The notes: a model not told the origin generated them from the letters alone. A DNA stretch of 64,000 bases from Amoebidium appalachense (GCA_963693365.1 CAVNZM010000015.1:4030001-4094000); one strand, 5' to 3'; counted from the first letter of the stretch, positions 1 to 14,108 are shown. Numbers and translations: made by a program.

Positions 1-438
1 CCCCCCCCCCCCCCCCCAACAACAACAACCCCAACCCCAACCCCCTCCTCGAAAAAGAACAAACAAGAAGGAAAAAAAGGAAGAAAAGGCAGAGGAAACA
101 GAGAAAACGAAAAGGAACACGAAAAGGAAAGACATGGAAAGGAAAAAAGAGAAAAAAAGGACATACAACACAGCCCACAGCGCTTACACATGAATAGCTG
201 CAGCCGTGCCGGCCCGTCAAGGTTTGGTCCGGAATCATCAGAATCCATCGACATCTTTACGTTATCTGTTAGGGACACAGAGACATGATTAAAGAAGGAG
301 GAATGTCGTGCTGGTGTTGGGGGAACAGGGTCCTTTAGTAGACACCACGCCTTGCTTTCTTTAAACACATTTACCATCAACCTTCTTGTTAAAGAAAGGA
401 GGGATATCATGCTAGTAACCGCGTTGGGGTGGATGTGA
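1..438. other. Gene-less window edge
   Basis: The window opens with a C-run followed by purine-rich sequence (GAAA-type) and some unique sequence. I see no coding island, splice pair or RNA gene here. A G-run begins just after 456. Confidence 0.5.
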
Positions 439-692
439 AGTGGGCGAGAGGGAGGGGCGGGGGGGGGGGGGGGGGGGGGGGGCTGATGGGGTGGCAAAAA
501 GAGGGGGAGAGAGAGCACAAGACAACAGCAGCAGCAACGGTGTAGGGGGGTCGAGCATGGTGGGTAGCCATCAGGAGCTACCTCCTGACGGACGGGCCGG
601 CGGGCGGGGGGGGGGGGGGGGGGGGGGGGGGGGAGGCATATCGAGAGATCGAGTAAAGGAGAAATCGACACAAGACACAAACGCACACACAC

Positions 693-834
<142 letters not shown>

Positions 835-1270
835 AGGGAAAGAGAGGGAGAGGAGAAGGAGAGAGCGAAAAGGGGAGACAGAGGGAGAGGAGAAGGAGAG
901 GTGGGGGGGAGGGAGAGGAAAGAGAGCCTCGGGAAACAAAGGGGCAGAGCATGTGAAGGGTTGCATTGAGACAGAGAGAGGATGATGAGCGGCAGGGAGG
1001 TGGGAGAGAGGGTAAGAGCCGGAGGGAAGGAGGGAGAGAAGAGACACAAAGAAAAAAGAAAAAAAGAAAAAGAAACAGCAGCTTGATGAGTCGTAAAGCA
1101 AGAGAGGGGTGAAACAAAAGCACAGACGCACGCAGGCAAGCACGCACAGGCACGCACAGCACAGCACAGAGCATCACGTTATCCACACGCATACTACTGC
1201 GTGGGGAATGCACGCACACTTACAAAGAAACGCGCACGAGCACATAAACACGCACAAACTAGAACGCATG

Positions 1271-1530
<260 letters not shown>

Positions 1531-1729
1531 CAAACTTACCGGCCCCGCGCCTGTTTTTGCAGACTCGCACCCTGCGTATTGGAGGCACGGTGCTTATGGT
1601 CTGACGGTGGTTGTGCAGACCTGGATGGGCAAATCAAGAACATGCCGCTCTAGGATCTCGAGTGTGGAGCGGCGCGCTCTCTGCGCCTAGGAGTGCCACT
1701 CGCGGCCCGGGAGTTCCACCAACGCACCC

Positions 1730-2700
<971 letters not shown>

Positions 2701-2719
2701 CATACACAACTTGTGACAC

Positions 2720-3278
2720 GAAAAGCTTTCGCGATTCAGTGGCCGCCCAAAACTTGAACGTGTCGATCACGAGACACAATAACAATTCGAGAAACCCACC
2801 ATGTCTTACTTATGCACTGCTTGCTTTCCACCATATACAGCCGCTGGTGATATAAAAAAAAAATTATTTTTTTTCTCCCCGAGTATTCATGTCTGATCGA
2901 TAAAGGGGACTTGCCCACTATTATGTTCCCTAGCTCGGAAAGCTTGCTTGTGGGTGTGTGTTTTGCACACGCAAACATTTACATCATACATACATATTGT
3001 ACCTTAACGAACCGTTAACTATGATTTTCTTATAGTATATGAAGTACATAAGAAGCTCAATGGAACAACTCAATGCACTAAATAACGTGTTGCCAACGCT
3101 GTGCAGTGTTAAAATGCTTTCCCTTTTCCAAACGGAAATGCAAGACGCCCTTGTGTGCGCACCATTCACTGCATGCAACCCATCAACCTTTTTTTTTATT
3201 TTCTTTTCTTTTCTTTTCCCTCGCGACTTGTGAAAACGTGTGGACCGTGTACTCACTAGCAATGCCATCTAATTTTTT
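2720..3278. other. Unique sequence, no gene recognised
   Basis: Mostly unique, moderately AT-rich sequence. Short open frames on both strands lack recognisable domains or good splice contexts. This may be upstream intron or 5' region of the plus-strand membrane-protein gene. Confidence 0.4.
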
Positions 3279-3470
3279 GTGCATGCTCGCTACTTGTGTA
3301 ATTTAACAATATCATCAGATTCTGAAACAGTAACTAAGCAGCCGCCTCATTGTAATAGACGAGCCATCTTCCAACCAGAGATTTTAAAGGAAACCCCACC
3401 AAACAAACGCATGGAAAACACGTGCACGCCCAGGAAAAATGAAGAAAAAGAAAAATCCCCACCGTCTTTG

Positions 3471-3580
3471 GTTCAGAATCATCCACCAGATGACCCTGAT
3501 TCTTTAAGAGTGACTTGTTTAACCCGTTCAGAATCATCCACCAGATGACCCTGATTCTTTAATCGTGACTTGTTTAACCC
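3471..3580 (+). repeat. 55-bp tandem duplication carrying a 3' splice-site-like motif
   Basis: Two near-identical 55-bp copies lie head to tail, starting at 3471 and 3526. Each begins gttcag followed by AATCATCCACC, a plausible acceptor; the first copy has the better pyrimidine tract. The period is not a multiple of three, so the copies lie in different frames and only the second leads into the downstream open frame. Confidence 0.8.
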
Positions 3581-3591
3581 ATCATAATGAA

Positions 3592-4931
3592 ATGAATAAC
3601 GGTTCACCCTGGGAACGTAGTTCACCCGAAAGAGAATTAGGTTTCCACCTCCGAAACTCAGTGCGTGTGAGTGCAGAAATCTCCAGTTCACAAGAGCGAA
3701 CACCATCAGATGCTCAAGGACTGGAAAAGGGAAACGTTGTGGGAACACCAACATCACCACCACACACTTGAACATCACTGATGTTCCCGTGGTAGATGGA
3801 GAGAGATTGGTTCAAACACGCTGGCCTCGACCGGAACATCGACTACCACGCGCCTACTACCTCACGTCATGCATTGCTTTTTTGGTCATGTTGGTTGTGC
3901 TTGCGATACAAGCGGCGATTATGATTCTAACAGTAATGAAAGAAGCCGTAAACCCGTTATACTACATCGAAGAAGCAACCAGAGCCTTTACCCTCAGTTA
4001 AAAGATGGGTAACTCCACTGAGAAAACATTGGCGGCGGCTCAACTCGTCCACACGCTGAATCACTTCACGCATGATCTTGAGCCAGTGTTTTGCGTGCAA
4101 AAGATTTTTCAACATCGGTGCACTGCTCCTTGGGGGTGTGCATATCGTTGGTGCTCTATTGGCGACACACCGACTCGGTCAAGTCAAGAGGCAAGCAGCA
4201 TTTGATACAACTCAGTGTGGCTATTTTTGGTCTGCAGGTAGGATACACCTCCTGCCTCCCCCCCTCCCCCCTCCCCCCCCCCCCCCTTCCCCTCCCCCCT
4301 GCCCTTCCCCCTCCCCCCCCCCCTCCAAAAAAAGAAAACCTTTTAAAAAAAAAGGAAAGAAAGACTTTGAAACCTTGCCTATTTCAGAGGGCCGTGCCTT
4401 GCCCCCTCCCCCCCCCCCCTCCCCCCCTCCCCCCATACCCCCCATCCCCTCCCCCTCCCCCCTCCCCCCTCCCCCCCCCCCCCCCACTCATGCGCACACA
4501 CGTTCACACCCGTGGGCTATGTTGTGAAGGATTAGTATTGTTGCTTGCAGTCTGAATCAGATGTATGTTTTCCGGCGAACTGACAAATTTCTATCCCCTC
4601 TCCCTTCCCCCAAATCTGTGGCCATGTTACCTCTCCTCCCCCCCTTCCCCCCCCCCCTCCCCACCCCCTCAACCCCTTCCCCGCTCACCCACTCCCCCTC
4701 TCCCGCCCGCCTCCTCCCCTCCCCCTGGCCCCCCACCTCCCCCTCCCCCCCTCCTCTTCCCCCCTCGTCCCCCCCCCCCCCCCCCCGGCCCGCCCCCAAA
4801 TAAAAAATGGGTGCTTCACGAGAGAGAGGCTACACCGTAATATCGAGCGCACTCACGGCGTTCTCGTTTTGCACGATATGCTCGGGCGCACTCACGGCGT
4901 TCTCGTTTTGCACGTTATGCTCTTTGAATAC

Positions 4932-4966
<35 letters not shown>

Positions 4967-5245
4967 CATAAAAAAATAAATAAATAAACTCTCACACCAA
5001 TATTGAATTATGAATTATGAATTTACCAAGTTTGAACTGAAAAAAATGGCCCTCGTTCCGGGGCCCGCGATGAACCACGCACAGAACTAACTCTGACAAA
5101 ATCAACCAATTTTTTCCAAAGAGGTCAGTCTTGGTGTCCTTCAAGCGATTTCGGACAGAATCTACGTATTCTTCTCGGTTTGATGGTTTTTGGGACACTT
5201 GCCGGAATTGCATATTTTTTGCAATTTACCGGCCGAGAGATATGA
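3592..5245 (+). CDS. Small multi-pass membrane protein, unknown family (spliced, 5' end uncertain)
   Basis: Model: exons 3592-3735, 3804-3947, 4087-4237 and 5124-5245, all phase-consistent, giving about 186 aa. I chose the ATG at 3592 as the first in-frame Met, but the frame is open back to a possible acceptor at 3531, so upstream coding exons are possible. The N-terminus is hydrophilic and Ser/Glu-rich, ending in a basic juxtamembrane segment. TM1 lies at about residues 66-92 (exon 2), TM2 at 103-123 (exon 3) and TM3 at 160-179 (exon 4). The TM2-TM3 loop has a Cys-Gly-Tyr-Phe-Trp stretch and a Ser-Trp-Cys, perhaps disulfide-bonded. The tail is seven residues. I do not recognise the family. 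The third intron starts GTAGGA and runs into C-rich sequence on the coding strand. The weakest step is the 68-nt first intron. Confidence 0.5.
4242..4800. repeat. C-rich low-complexity tracts within an intron
   Basis: Two C-rich blocks, 4254-4327 and 4400-4486, then a third at 4635-4797, all on the coding strand of the plus-strand gene and starting just after its 5' splice site at 4238. They do not code. Confidence 0.8.
4847..4924. repeat. 39-bp direct repeat, two copies
   Basis: The segment starting gcgcactcacggcgttctcg occurs at 4847 and again 39 bp later, differing at a few bases. It lies in the last intron of the membrane-protein gene. No function is evident. Confidence 0.75.
4932..4985 (+). 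repeat. Poly(A) tract and AT-rich tail
   Basis: A run of about 32 A is followed by imperfect (AAAT)n. It could be the tail of an old retroposed element, but I see no recognisable body upstream. Confidence 0.6.
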
Positions 5246-6545
5246 TATTGAGGTGGATACACCCGGAATATCCCTTCCCGTAGAAAGCCAAGATCACGTG
5301 AACCCATTGCCAAATCGGGAAGGCGAGTCGCAGCTTGAACCGTTAAAACCGTTAAAAACAATGAATGATTAATCGTGTATACTGCAAAACTTGATACTAT
5401 ACACACCCAATGAAATGTAGGTGTGAATGCTATTTTTAGTGCTATCGTCATGATGACGTTTTGCTCGTAAATTACGTCGTGTTTGAGCGGTAATACCGCA
5501 AAATTGTGTAGAGTATTATCATTGGCTTGCCGTAGGCGGCGTCCATGGACTCGTAGAATTAGGGGGGGGGGGGGGGGGGGGGGATTGGTTTCAGAATTTT
5601 CTGCGCGTGATTCAATGATTGTTGTATAGTGAAGTAGATTTTCTGGTGTAATGGGGGGGGGGGGGGGGGGGGGGGGCTATTAGCTCGTATTGATGTGATG
5701 AATTCTAACAGAGTATTTACCACATGAAAATACGGCATACAAAGTTGGTGTGCGGAAGAGCCCAGCCTTTGTCGTATGGTGAGAGAGACAATACTCTAAC
5801 ATTGGTCTGTATAACCCTCTGTAAATTTAGGTTGTGCGAAATTGGATAACCCCGTATTGTATATATGTTGGGTTGGACCATGCAGTGGCCAAGATTAATC
5901 AACTTAATAGGGGATAGCATATTCCGTAACTATGTCACACTAAAAGTGAACGGCTATGGCATTATTGTAGGCTATTATCATGTTATTAAATATTGCAATC
6001 TTGACTGATTACATGTATGCAGATAACATGGATGCAGTAGCCTGTAAATTTGAATATCTTAAACAGGTTGACTGTATTTCGTTGTGTTGTGTGGTGAAAT
6101 TCGCTCTGTCACTAAGGGGGGGGGGGGGGGGGGGGGGGGGAGGTGGGGGGGAGGGGGGGGGGGAGGGGGGGGGGGGGGGGTGTAATAGGCACAATTGGGT
6201 TGCCGTTTGTGAGCCCCGATGACACAATACCATGCTTGAACTCAGCGGCTTTTCACGCCTGTGAACAGAAATTATTGCACACATGCAATCGAATATTCAA
6301 AAATTATAAAAAGTTCATTAATGGTGATTCCTCCGTCATTGCTAATTGTAAATTACAATACAATATTTCCAACTCCCCTTATCCCTGCAAGGCGCTACAT
6401 GGCCATGTTACATACTTAATTTTTGTGCGCATTTTCCGAATTAAAATGCACCGTCACCGTGACCTGCCTTCTTGCTTTCCGAGCCTCGTTGTGTTCGGTG
6501 GGCAGTAGACAACCCCTCTCTTTCGTGGAGTAGTACACCGTTGAA

Positions 6546-6581
<36 letters not shown>

Positions 6582-6778
6582 CACCCCAACCCTTCCGCCA
6601 GTCTCTCTCTATGTCCGGGGCCTGCCCATGGTCACAGTGGCGTGCAATTTGGAAAATGAAGGGGGGAGGAGGGGGGGGGAGAATGGTGGGGCCGGCATTG
6701 CCAAGATGCGCGGCTATATTTGTGTTACGGTGTGTGTGTGTGTTGTGTGTGTGTGTGCGCAAGCGTGTGCGTGCGTGT

Positions 6779-6835
<57 letters not shown>

Positions 6836-6938
6836 TGTGAGTGAGTGTGTGTGTGTGTGTGTGTGTGTTTGTTTAATACTGTGTGTACGTGTGCTTTTGT
6901 GCCCACACCTGTGTGTATATCTACGTGAGTGAGTGAGT

Positions 6939-6978
<40 letters not shown>

Positions 6979-7512
6979 GTGTGCGCGCACGTGTGTGGTG
7001 TGGTGCGTGCGTGCGTGCGTGCATGCTGTGCCATGTGTTTGTGTGAGTGTGCACTTTCAGTCGTGTGTGTGTGTGTGTGTGTGTGTGCGTGTGTGTGCGC
7101 GCACGTGTGTGGTGTGGTGCGTGCGTGCGTGCGTGCATGCTGTGCCATGTATTTGTGTGTGAGTGTGCACGTTCAGTCGTGTGTGTGTGTGTGTGTCTGT
7201 GTGTCTGTGTGTGCATGTGTGTTACACTAAGCGCTTGTGTGTGGGCGTGGGGGGCAGGGGGTGGGGGGGAGAGGGGGGGGAGGGGGGGGGAGGGGGGGGG
7301 GGGGGAGGGGGGGATTCTCAAAAGCTCATCATTGCATGACTCCCCGGTGTTTACCTCTCTACCGTCAAAGTCTCACGGTGTGTACACCAAACACGGACAC
7401 TTGTGGCCAGCTGCAGCGTTATACATGAGCAGTTAACATACGTCATATACTTGGTGCCATGCAGTGGCACTGCCTGGCTGCCTGCAGCTGCACGTATGTG
7501 AATCAGATACCC

Positions 7513-7544
<32 letters not shown>

Positions 7545-8588
7545 ACCCTGTCCCCGTCTCTCGCCTCGGACCCTAAATGCCGGCTTAAGCTCAGTGGGGC
7601 CCAGGATTGTTTGTGGTGGCCGGTGGTGGGGAGGGGGGGGGGGGGGGGGAGGACATCATCTGATTATGCAGGGATATTGCTACCAAAAAAAAAAAAATTC
7701 TTATCCACATGCATAGCGGCACTCCGTCCATTGTAAACATGTACAGGCTGTGTTGACTGCACAGGTGCATGTACATAAATGTGGCTGGTGGTGTGTGGTG
7801 TGTGTGAGAGCATATCGGGGTGTGTGTGTGTGTGCATGTGTGTGTGTGTGCATGTGTGTGTGCGCGCGAGTGTATGTGTTCAAATTTGTGTGGGTCACGG
7901 TTGTGAACACCGGAAGTTCAACCACAGCTTTGATAAGTGTTCAAGTGTTGAGGCTCGAGACAAGAGACTCATTTACCATGATATAGTTTTGTATTTATAA
8001 TTATTCTCTTCAGGTTCATTCAGTGTGAACAGGTTGTGTTTACATGTGTATGTGCATACGACAAGAATGTGTTCATATGCACCAAAACACCAAGACACTC
8101 TGTGTCCGTTACACTGCGCATCGACTATCGTTTAGGAAACACCAAACTTCAAATAAACACAGCAAATGTTCATCGGATGGCAACACAACTTCCGAAACGA
8201 ACTACAACAAGTAATAGTTAAGTATAGGGTCATTCGTCGGATTAAATTCTGGTCGAACACGTCGGACAAGCTGTCAAACACATCAGGGGAAAAAAGCGAG
8301 ATCTAAAGCAAAATGTGACTCAGTCAACATCAACACCTGCTAAACCACAGCGATAGTTATGGTGAGAAGCATGTGCACAATGCTCGAGTCTGACTGCCTA
8401 CGCTCTCAGATACCATTTTTTACTAATGTTGGCCCAACCACGATAGTTTATAAATCCAACCACCCCCCCCCCCCCCCCCCCCCTCCAAGAAACAATTTAA
8501 ACAATTCAAATACACAACTAAGCAGATATAAGTAAATAAGTGAAATAAAAATAAAGATAAATTACAACGAGGTTAAGTTGCAGACCGT
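5246..8588. other. Intergenic region with G-runs and TG repeats
   Basis: Contains G-runs at about 5563-5583, 5655-5686, 6117-6180 and 7240-7312, a C-run at 6547-6580, TG microsatellites at 6731-7215 and 7817-7865, and unique sequence elsewhere. I found no exon with supported splice sites. The last few hundred bases (8220-8588) are probably 3' UTR or flank of the minus-strand mucin-like gene. Confidence 0.5.
6958..7190. repeat. 114-bp tandem duplication in TG-rich DNA
   Basis: A TG-rich segment containing gtgcgcgcacgtgtgtggtg and a unique ccatg island appears at 6981 and again at 7095, a 114-bp period with few differences. The two copies recur too exactly for chance in simple sequence. Confidence 0.7.
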
Positions 8589-8941
8589 CTATCCTTGCGG
8601 TGCCTGGTAGAGAGGGTTCACCGTATTCACCCCTCCGTCATATGCCGGATTTGTCTGGGGTACACCCGTCACAAAAGCATTGGCTGGGGCTGCCGCCGCA
8701 GCACCTCCTCCCATGTTCACGGCCGCCGCTACACCGGCACCAATAAGACCCACTCCTGCCGCTGAACCTGTGGGGGTAAAAAGAGAAAGGGTGAGTATGC
8801 ATATGTGTCTGAAAACGGGTGTATATGTGCTTTTTATGCTTGTGGACGCGGGTATGAACATAAGTGACTGGCTTCCTAGAGTCATGGCCATGAAAAGCAT
8901 ACAAGGAGATGTGCCGTGTGTGTGTGTGTTATTATGTGTAT

Positions 8942-8972
<31 letters not shown>

Positions 8973-8973
8973 T

Positions 8974-9004
<31 letters not shown>

Positions 9005-11651
9005 TGTGTGCGTGTGTGTGCGTGCTTGAGAGTGGCGGTAAAAATGATTTTCCTCTTTTATTTTCTTCTACTTCTACTACATCTTTCTTTCGTTCCTTCC
9101 TTATGTTTCCTTTCCTTCTTCAAACCCTTTCTTTTTCTTTTTTTTCCTTGGGGGCGGGCGCCGGGGAGGGGTAGAGGGGTAATAGACATACCCAAAACGA
9201 TGCCAGCGACTGTGCCTGCACTGGTGCCGCTGTCTTCCGACCTCGAGTCCTGAGTGGCCAGCGGCTCTCTGCAGAGTTAAAAGTGTGAGGATACATTCTA
9301 ATGTGCAATGCAACAGCTTAGTGCGTTGGTATGACCAATGGCTTGCGAGAGAGTTAACATACACACATACGCGCGGAAAGTGTTTTTAAAACGCTTACTG
9401 CAAATTGATCGGCCTTAACATTTCAAAACCATGCCAAAAACATGCAACCGAGTTGTTATGGGAAAACCCCATACTTCAATGATGGCATCAATAATATAGG
9501 GCATCACCCTATCTCCACATAATTGACCAAAAAAAACCTTAACATTGTCCACAATGGGATAACGAAAACTTACGCTCCCCCGGTAGTAGTCCCCTGAGTT
9601 CCATTTGCCGGTTGGGTTTCAGCCGGCGCTGTGCCGGCCGGTGCCGGAGCTGAGGTAGCAGCCTCGCCACCCGCAGATGTCCCAGCGGCTGCCTCCGTTG
9701 CCGGAACGGACGGGCTACTTTCACCCGCCGTAGCCGTGGTCGGCGTGGATCCACCCACTGTAGTTGCAGGAATCTGCCCAGTAGTAGGTGCAGCGATTGT
9801 CGAAGGCGCCGATTCTGCTGGTTTGGTGACGGGTGTGGAGGGGGTGGTGGCGGTGGGTGGTGCCCCACTCACCTCACCAGGTTTGGTCGCGGTTGCGGCG
9901 ACGGTGCTTCCATCAACAACACCGGGGATCATGGATCCGGCATTTACAGTTCCAATTTCAACCCCTGTAGGCACTGCGCTTGCAGTTCCAACCGTACCTG
10001 GAACCGCTGATTCGCCGCCTGCGTTAGCAGTTCCGATGGACACGGTGGATTGTGTAGGAGCGGCGCTTGTTTGCGCCGTGGCTGACGTGGCGTCTCCGTT
10101 TGCAATCGTGCCAGCAGAAGCCGCCGGAGCCGTCGCAACTGAACTTGCAGAAGGAGTAGCCGCGGATGTTGAACCGGAGGGATTGGGAGAGATATCGGTA
10201 GGTGTGGATGGGCTAGTGGTGGCGGCTGCGGAAGTAGGCGTTGTGATGCTGGCAGCCGAATCTGCCGCGGTTGAAGGGTTAACAACAGAGGGGATAATTG
10301 GTGCGGTGGTGCCCTCTGCACTAGTTGCGCCCGTCGGAGTCGTCTGTGTGTCTGTTGGTGTGGCTGCACTTGTCGCCGCCGCAGGATTTGTTGGTGTCAC
10401 TCCTGGTTGGTCAGTACCTGCCGTAGGTATCTTGGTACCTGTTGTTGGTTCGGTTGTTGGGAGTAGTGCAGTGTCTGTCGTAGGGGCCTGGGCGGATGTG
10501 TCGGTGCCAGTGGCCCCGGCAGAAACGTCTTGGCCTGCGGATGCGGTTGGCTTAGATGACCCGGAAACCACCTGGCCCGCGCTTGCAGTCGGGTTGACCG
10601 ACCCGGAAACCATTGTCCCAGCGCTGGCAGTCGGATTGACCGAACCGGAGACAACCTGACCCGCACTTGCGGTCGGGTTGACCGACCCAGTAGCCACAGT
10701 TCCAGCAGAGACAGTAGGCTCTACCGAGCCCGAAACTACCTGACCCGAACTTGCGCTTGGCCCACTTGACCCGGATGCTGTCTGGCCCGAAGTGGCCGTT
10801 GGCCCGTTAGTGCCAGCCGACGCGTCCTGTCCGGCACTTGCCGTCGGGATAGCCTGGTCTGTGGGAGCAACTGACCCGGAAACAACCTGACCCGCACTGG
10901 CAGTCGGGTTGACCGACCCGGAAACCACCTGACCCGCACTAGCTGATGGGCCAACCGACCCGGAAACAATCTGACCTGCGCTAGCCGTCAGGGCCACAGA
11001 GCCGGCCGACCCTGCCTGACCCGCAGAAGCCGTTGGGCCCCCAGTAACTACCGCCCCCGTCTCCACTGGGACTATTGGCAGACCACCCGCGTGGGTGGTC
11101 GCCGCAGGGGTGCTTGTGCTCTCCCCTGTGTTTCCTGCTGTGGCCTCCGCAGGAGCCGTTTCACCTCCGTCCCCACCCGCCTGTTGTGTGCCTGTCTCCC
11201 CCTCCCCGCTTGTTGGTTTCACTACTGGGGTTTCCGGCCCTGGTTTGTTTGTAGCCGTGGGCTCATCTCCGGAGGTTTCTGTTGGTGCTGATGTAATTTC
11301 CGAAGCATCTGTCGGTGATTGCGGTGGAGGAGTGGGTGTTTTTGTTACTGCGGGCTTCGTTGTTGTAGTTTTTGTAGGTTTGGGCCTTTTAGTTGTTGTG
11401 GTTTTGGTAGGCTTAGGTTTTTTCGTTGTGGTCGTTTCAGGCTCAGGTGTGTATACTGGAGTCGGATCAGCGCGAAAAACGACCGGTGCGAAATCTGCCA
11501 CGGGGCCTTTACCAGGTAAAAATCCACTCGAATCTCCTGGGTCATACGCTCTTTGGTTTTGCCTGGAGAGTGTGGACATCGCACTCGCGGCTGCTAAAAC
11601 ACCACAAACACTAGCGAGGAAAAGAAACGAACGACCTTTTGCTGGACCCAT
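8589..11651 (-). CDS. Mucin-like single-pass membrane protein with NPxY tail (spliced)
   Basis: Three exons in consistent phase: 11651-9574 (donor GC|GTAAGT), 9241-9192 (donor G|GTATGT) and 8767-8589, giving 768 aa. The ATG at 11651 begins a good signal peptide (about residues 1-24, ending AAASA). A Pro/Thr/Lys block with two KPTKTTTT units follows near residues 75-97, then several hundred Thr/Ser/Ala/Pro/Gly residues suited to O-glycosylation, with a 14-residue repeat array at about 205-385. Exons 2-3 encode a Gly/Ala-rich transmembrane helix (about 701-727) with GxxxG-type spacing. The last ~40 residues are cytoplasmic and include NPAY (749-752) and NPLY (760-763). It is probably a cell-surface or cell-wall-associated glycoprotein. 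The family is unknown; an adhesin or coat mucin are alternatives. Confidence 0.75.
10510..11045 (-). repeat. 42-nt coding minisatellite (14-aa mucin repeat)
   Basis: Within the first exon of the mucin-like gene, about 12 units of a 14-residue repeat, consensus TASAGQVVSGSVNP, run head to tail with substitutions and two spacing changes. Copies differ by synonymous and conservative changes, so the array is old enough to have diverged but keeps Ser/Thr density. Confidence 0.85.
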
Positions 11652-13502
11652 GTTTAGGGAAGTCGAGCCTGAAGCCCGTTGCTAAATTTGTGATGGTTTG
11701 AGCTAAAGGAATCTGGCTGTTTGTGTTGTTTTTGTGTGTGTAGCTCTGTGTGCATAACAAACCCCTTGAGCTACCTTCGAAGCAGGGAGTGCTGTGTGGC
11801 TACCTATCTATCTTGTAATATGCTGTATAACGTTAAAAACAGCAGAGTCGGAGGAAGTGAACGTTTGGTAGGGCTTGGGCCGATAAATTCACATATGGTA
11901 ATGTTCAATGTATTCTAGAATATGCAGCGTGATGTGTGTAGGTATAGTAACTGTATGTCTAGAAGAAAAAAACCACTAATTTCGATAATCCTGCCAAGGC
12001 ATGGGTGACCCTGTTTCCCTTCAACCCACCAGTGTGAGAGTGTTTAGTAGTGGATCTGTGAGGCTACTAACAGAATTCAGCACAGAATAAACGGTCTGGT
12101 CCTCTAGACCATTTCCATCATGAGTCATTTGGGGTTTGATAGCTAAAAAGACCCCTCATTCTTCCTCGGTTGATATCATAGAATAATTTCTAAACTGTAC
12201 TTGTAACAGGTTCTTTTTTCTCTTCAAGTTAAAGAACCGTAAAAAACAATAAACAATTAATAAAACCGCAAAGAGGTTATTGATAACTCTAGGGACACAT
12301 TTGTTTACTAGTTGATCACCTGCAAATAGAAACTTAGAAATAAATAGAAAAAGTAGTCAGCCATAAATCTGGTCGATTTTCAGAAATCTTATGGAGTTCA
12401 GGGTGCTGTGAGGCGGGAAGGACCTCGTATTCTGATTTGTCTCCCTCAGTAAAAATCACCAATCTTCACGTTACAGCATCTCATAAGTATGCACGCCAAG
12501 ATTCTTATACCCGTGGCCTTTTCGAGCAGCTGTTATATATGCTTAGTCGATAGAAATATAATTAATAAATGTGATAAAATAAAGAAGTATGGTTCTGGTG
12601 GACATGAAATCAAATAACTCTGGTTCTTCTGTGGAGAGAACTAATATCAGGCTTGAGCATTGCTATTTCGACACACAACTTGCGGTGGTCATCCGATTTG
12701 GCAGCTTTCTAGACCATTCTCCCTAGAGGGTTAGGGAAAGAACCCTGTTTTTTTCTGTTAAGTCCATTTTTGTCAGCTTACAAACCCACTTCAAATTGTA
12801 CTGCAGATGCTATAAATTATGTTAACTACTTTTTTTAATATAAGGTATCCATTATGTAATGTTTTCGGCTGTATTGAGGCCTACAAAGAAGACTTTTAAC
12901 CACCGGCAAGACCGCCATTCCGGGACCTGAGAGCGCGTCAGCGCGGCCAAACGAGTCAGCTATTTCCATGATTTAGAAACATGAATGCTCGTTTATAAAT
13001 TTAACTAGTACTAAGGATTAGTTAAAGATCTTTAAAACTATTTAGATCAACTACTAATCACTTTAAATATCATGCATTTTGAGAGTCACTACACATTCCT
13101 GAAATTCCCACATGATCCTTCATGTGGGCGTCGGCTGTTCAGTCAATGCCAGTCAATGCCCAACGTCATACAAGAAAGGAACACGACCTCAACATGTCGG
13201 CTATGGGGTCTGGCCTCTCCTCCAAACGTGCCATGGCCGACTCTGGTTGGGTTAAACAGGGGGAAAAAAAAAAAACTAGGACCTCAAAAACTGATTCTTA
13301 ATATTCACTGGCCGAATGGGAGAAAAGGAACTGATCAAGAGGTAGAAAAAAAAAAACATGGCCGAAAGGAAACGGAGGAAAGAGGGGACCCTCGGCGTCC
13401 CAACCCCCGTGGAAAAAATGGTGATGATGATTGATGGTGGTGATGGGGGTGGTGGTAGGGTGGGCAGTGGATGCCTTTTTTTTTTTTTTTTTTTTTTCAA
13501 GG

Positions 13503-13538
<36 letters not shown>

Positions 13539-13723
13539 TATATTTAAAGGGCAGTTGATATTTGTGCGTTATCTGGTTGTTTGGGTGAGTGCGTGAGCGT
13601 ATGTGTGTTTCTTTCTTTTTCTTTTTTTTTGGGGATAGGATAGTCACGATGATTGTTGGGGATAATCAACCCTAACCCTATGCATGAAAGATAAAGCACC
13701 CCCCCCCCCCCCCCAAAAAAAAA

Positions 13724-13755
<32 letters not shown>

Positions 13756-14108
13756 TTCCCCTACATCCCACCTCCGGGATCCTGCTCGACCTCCTTCCCC
13801 TTGGCACTCACAACCACACAGACATAAACACACACACTGGTAAAAAACTCACATATGCACAGGTTTGCCCATTCGTGCAGACATGCACACATCTATACAG
13901 ACGCCGAGGCACACACAACACACAAATACACACACACAACACGTGCACGCGCCGCGTGTGACGCACGCTTGCACGCATGCTCACGCACGCGCACACACAG
14001 ACATACACAAGCGCACGCGCACATACACACACACACAAACACACAGATACACACACAAACACACGCACACACACACTGACACACGCACGCACACACGCAC
14101 ACACGCAC

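Noticed and set aside
9631-10659. Plus-strand 342-codon frame opposite the mucin-like gene
   Set aside because: Ala/Val/Gly-rich shadow of the repeat-bearing minus-strand exon. The minus strand has the signal peptide, splice sites, transmembrane segment and stop.
13668-13681. CCCTAACCCTA as interstitial telomere repeat
   Set aside because: Under two units; too short to mean anything in C-rich DNA.
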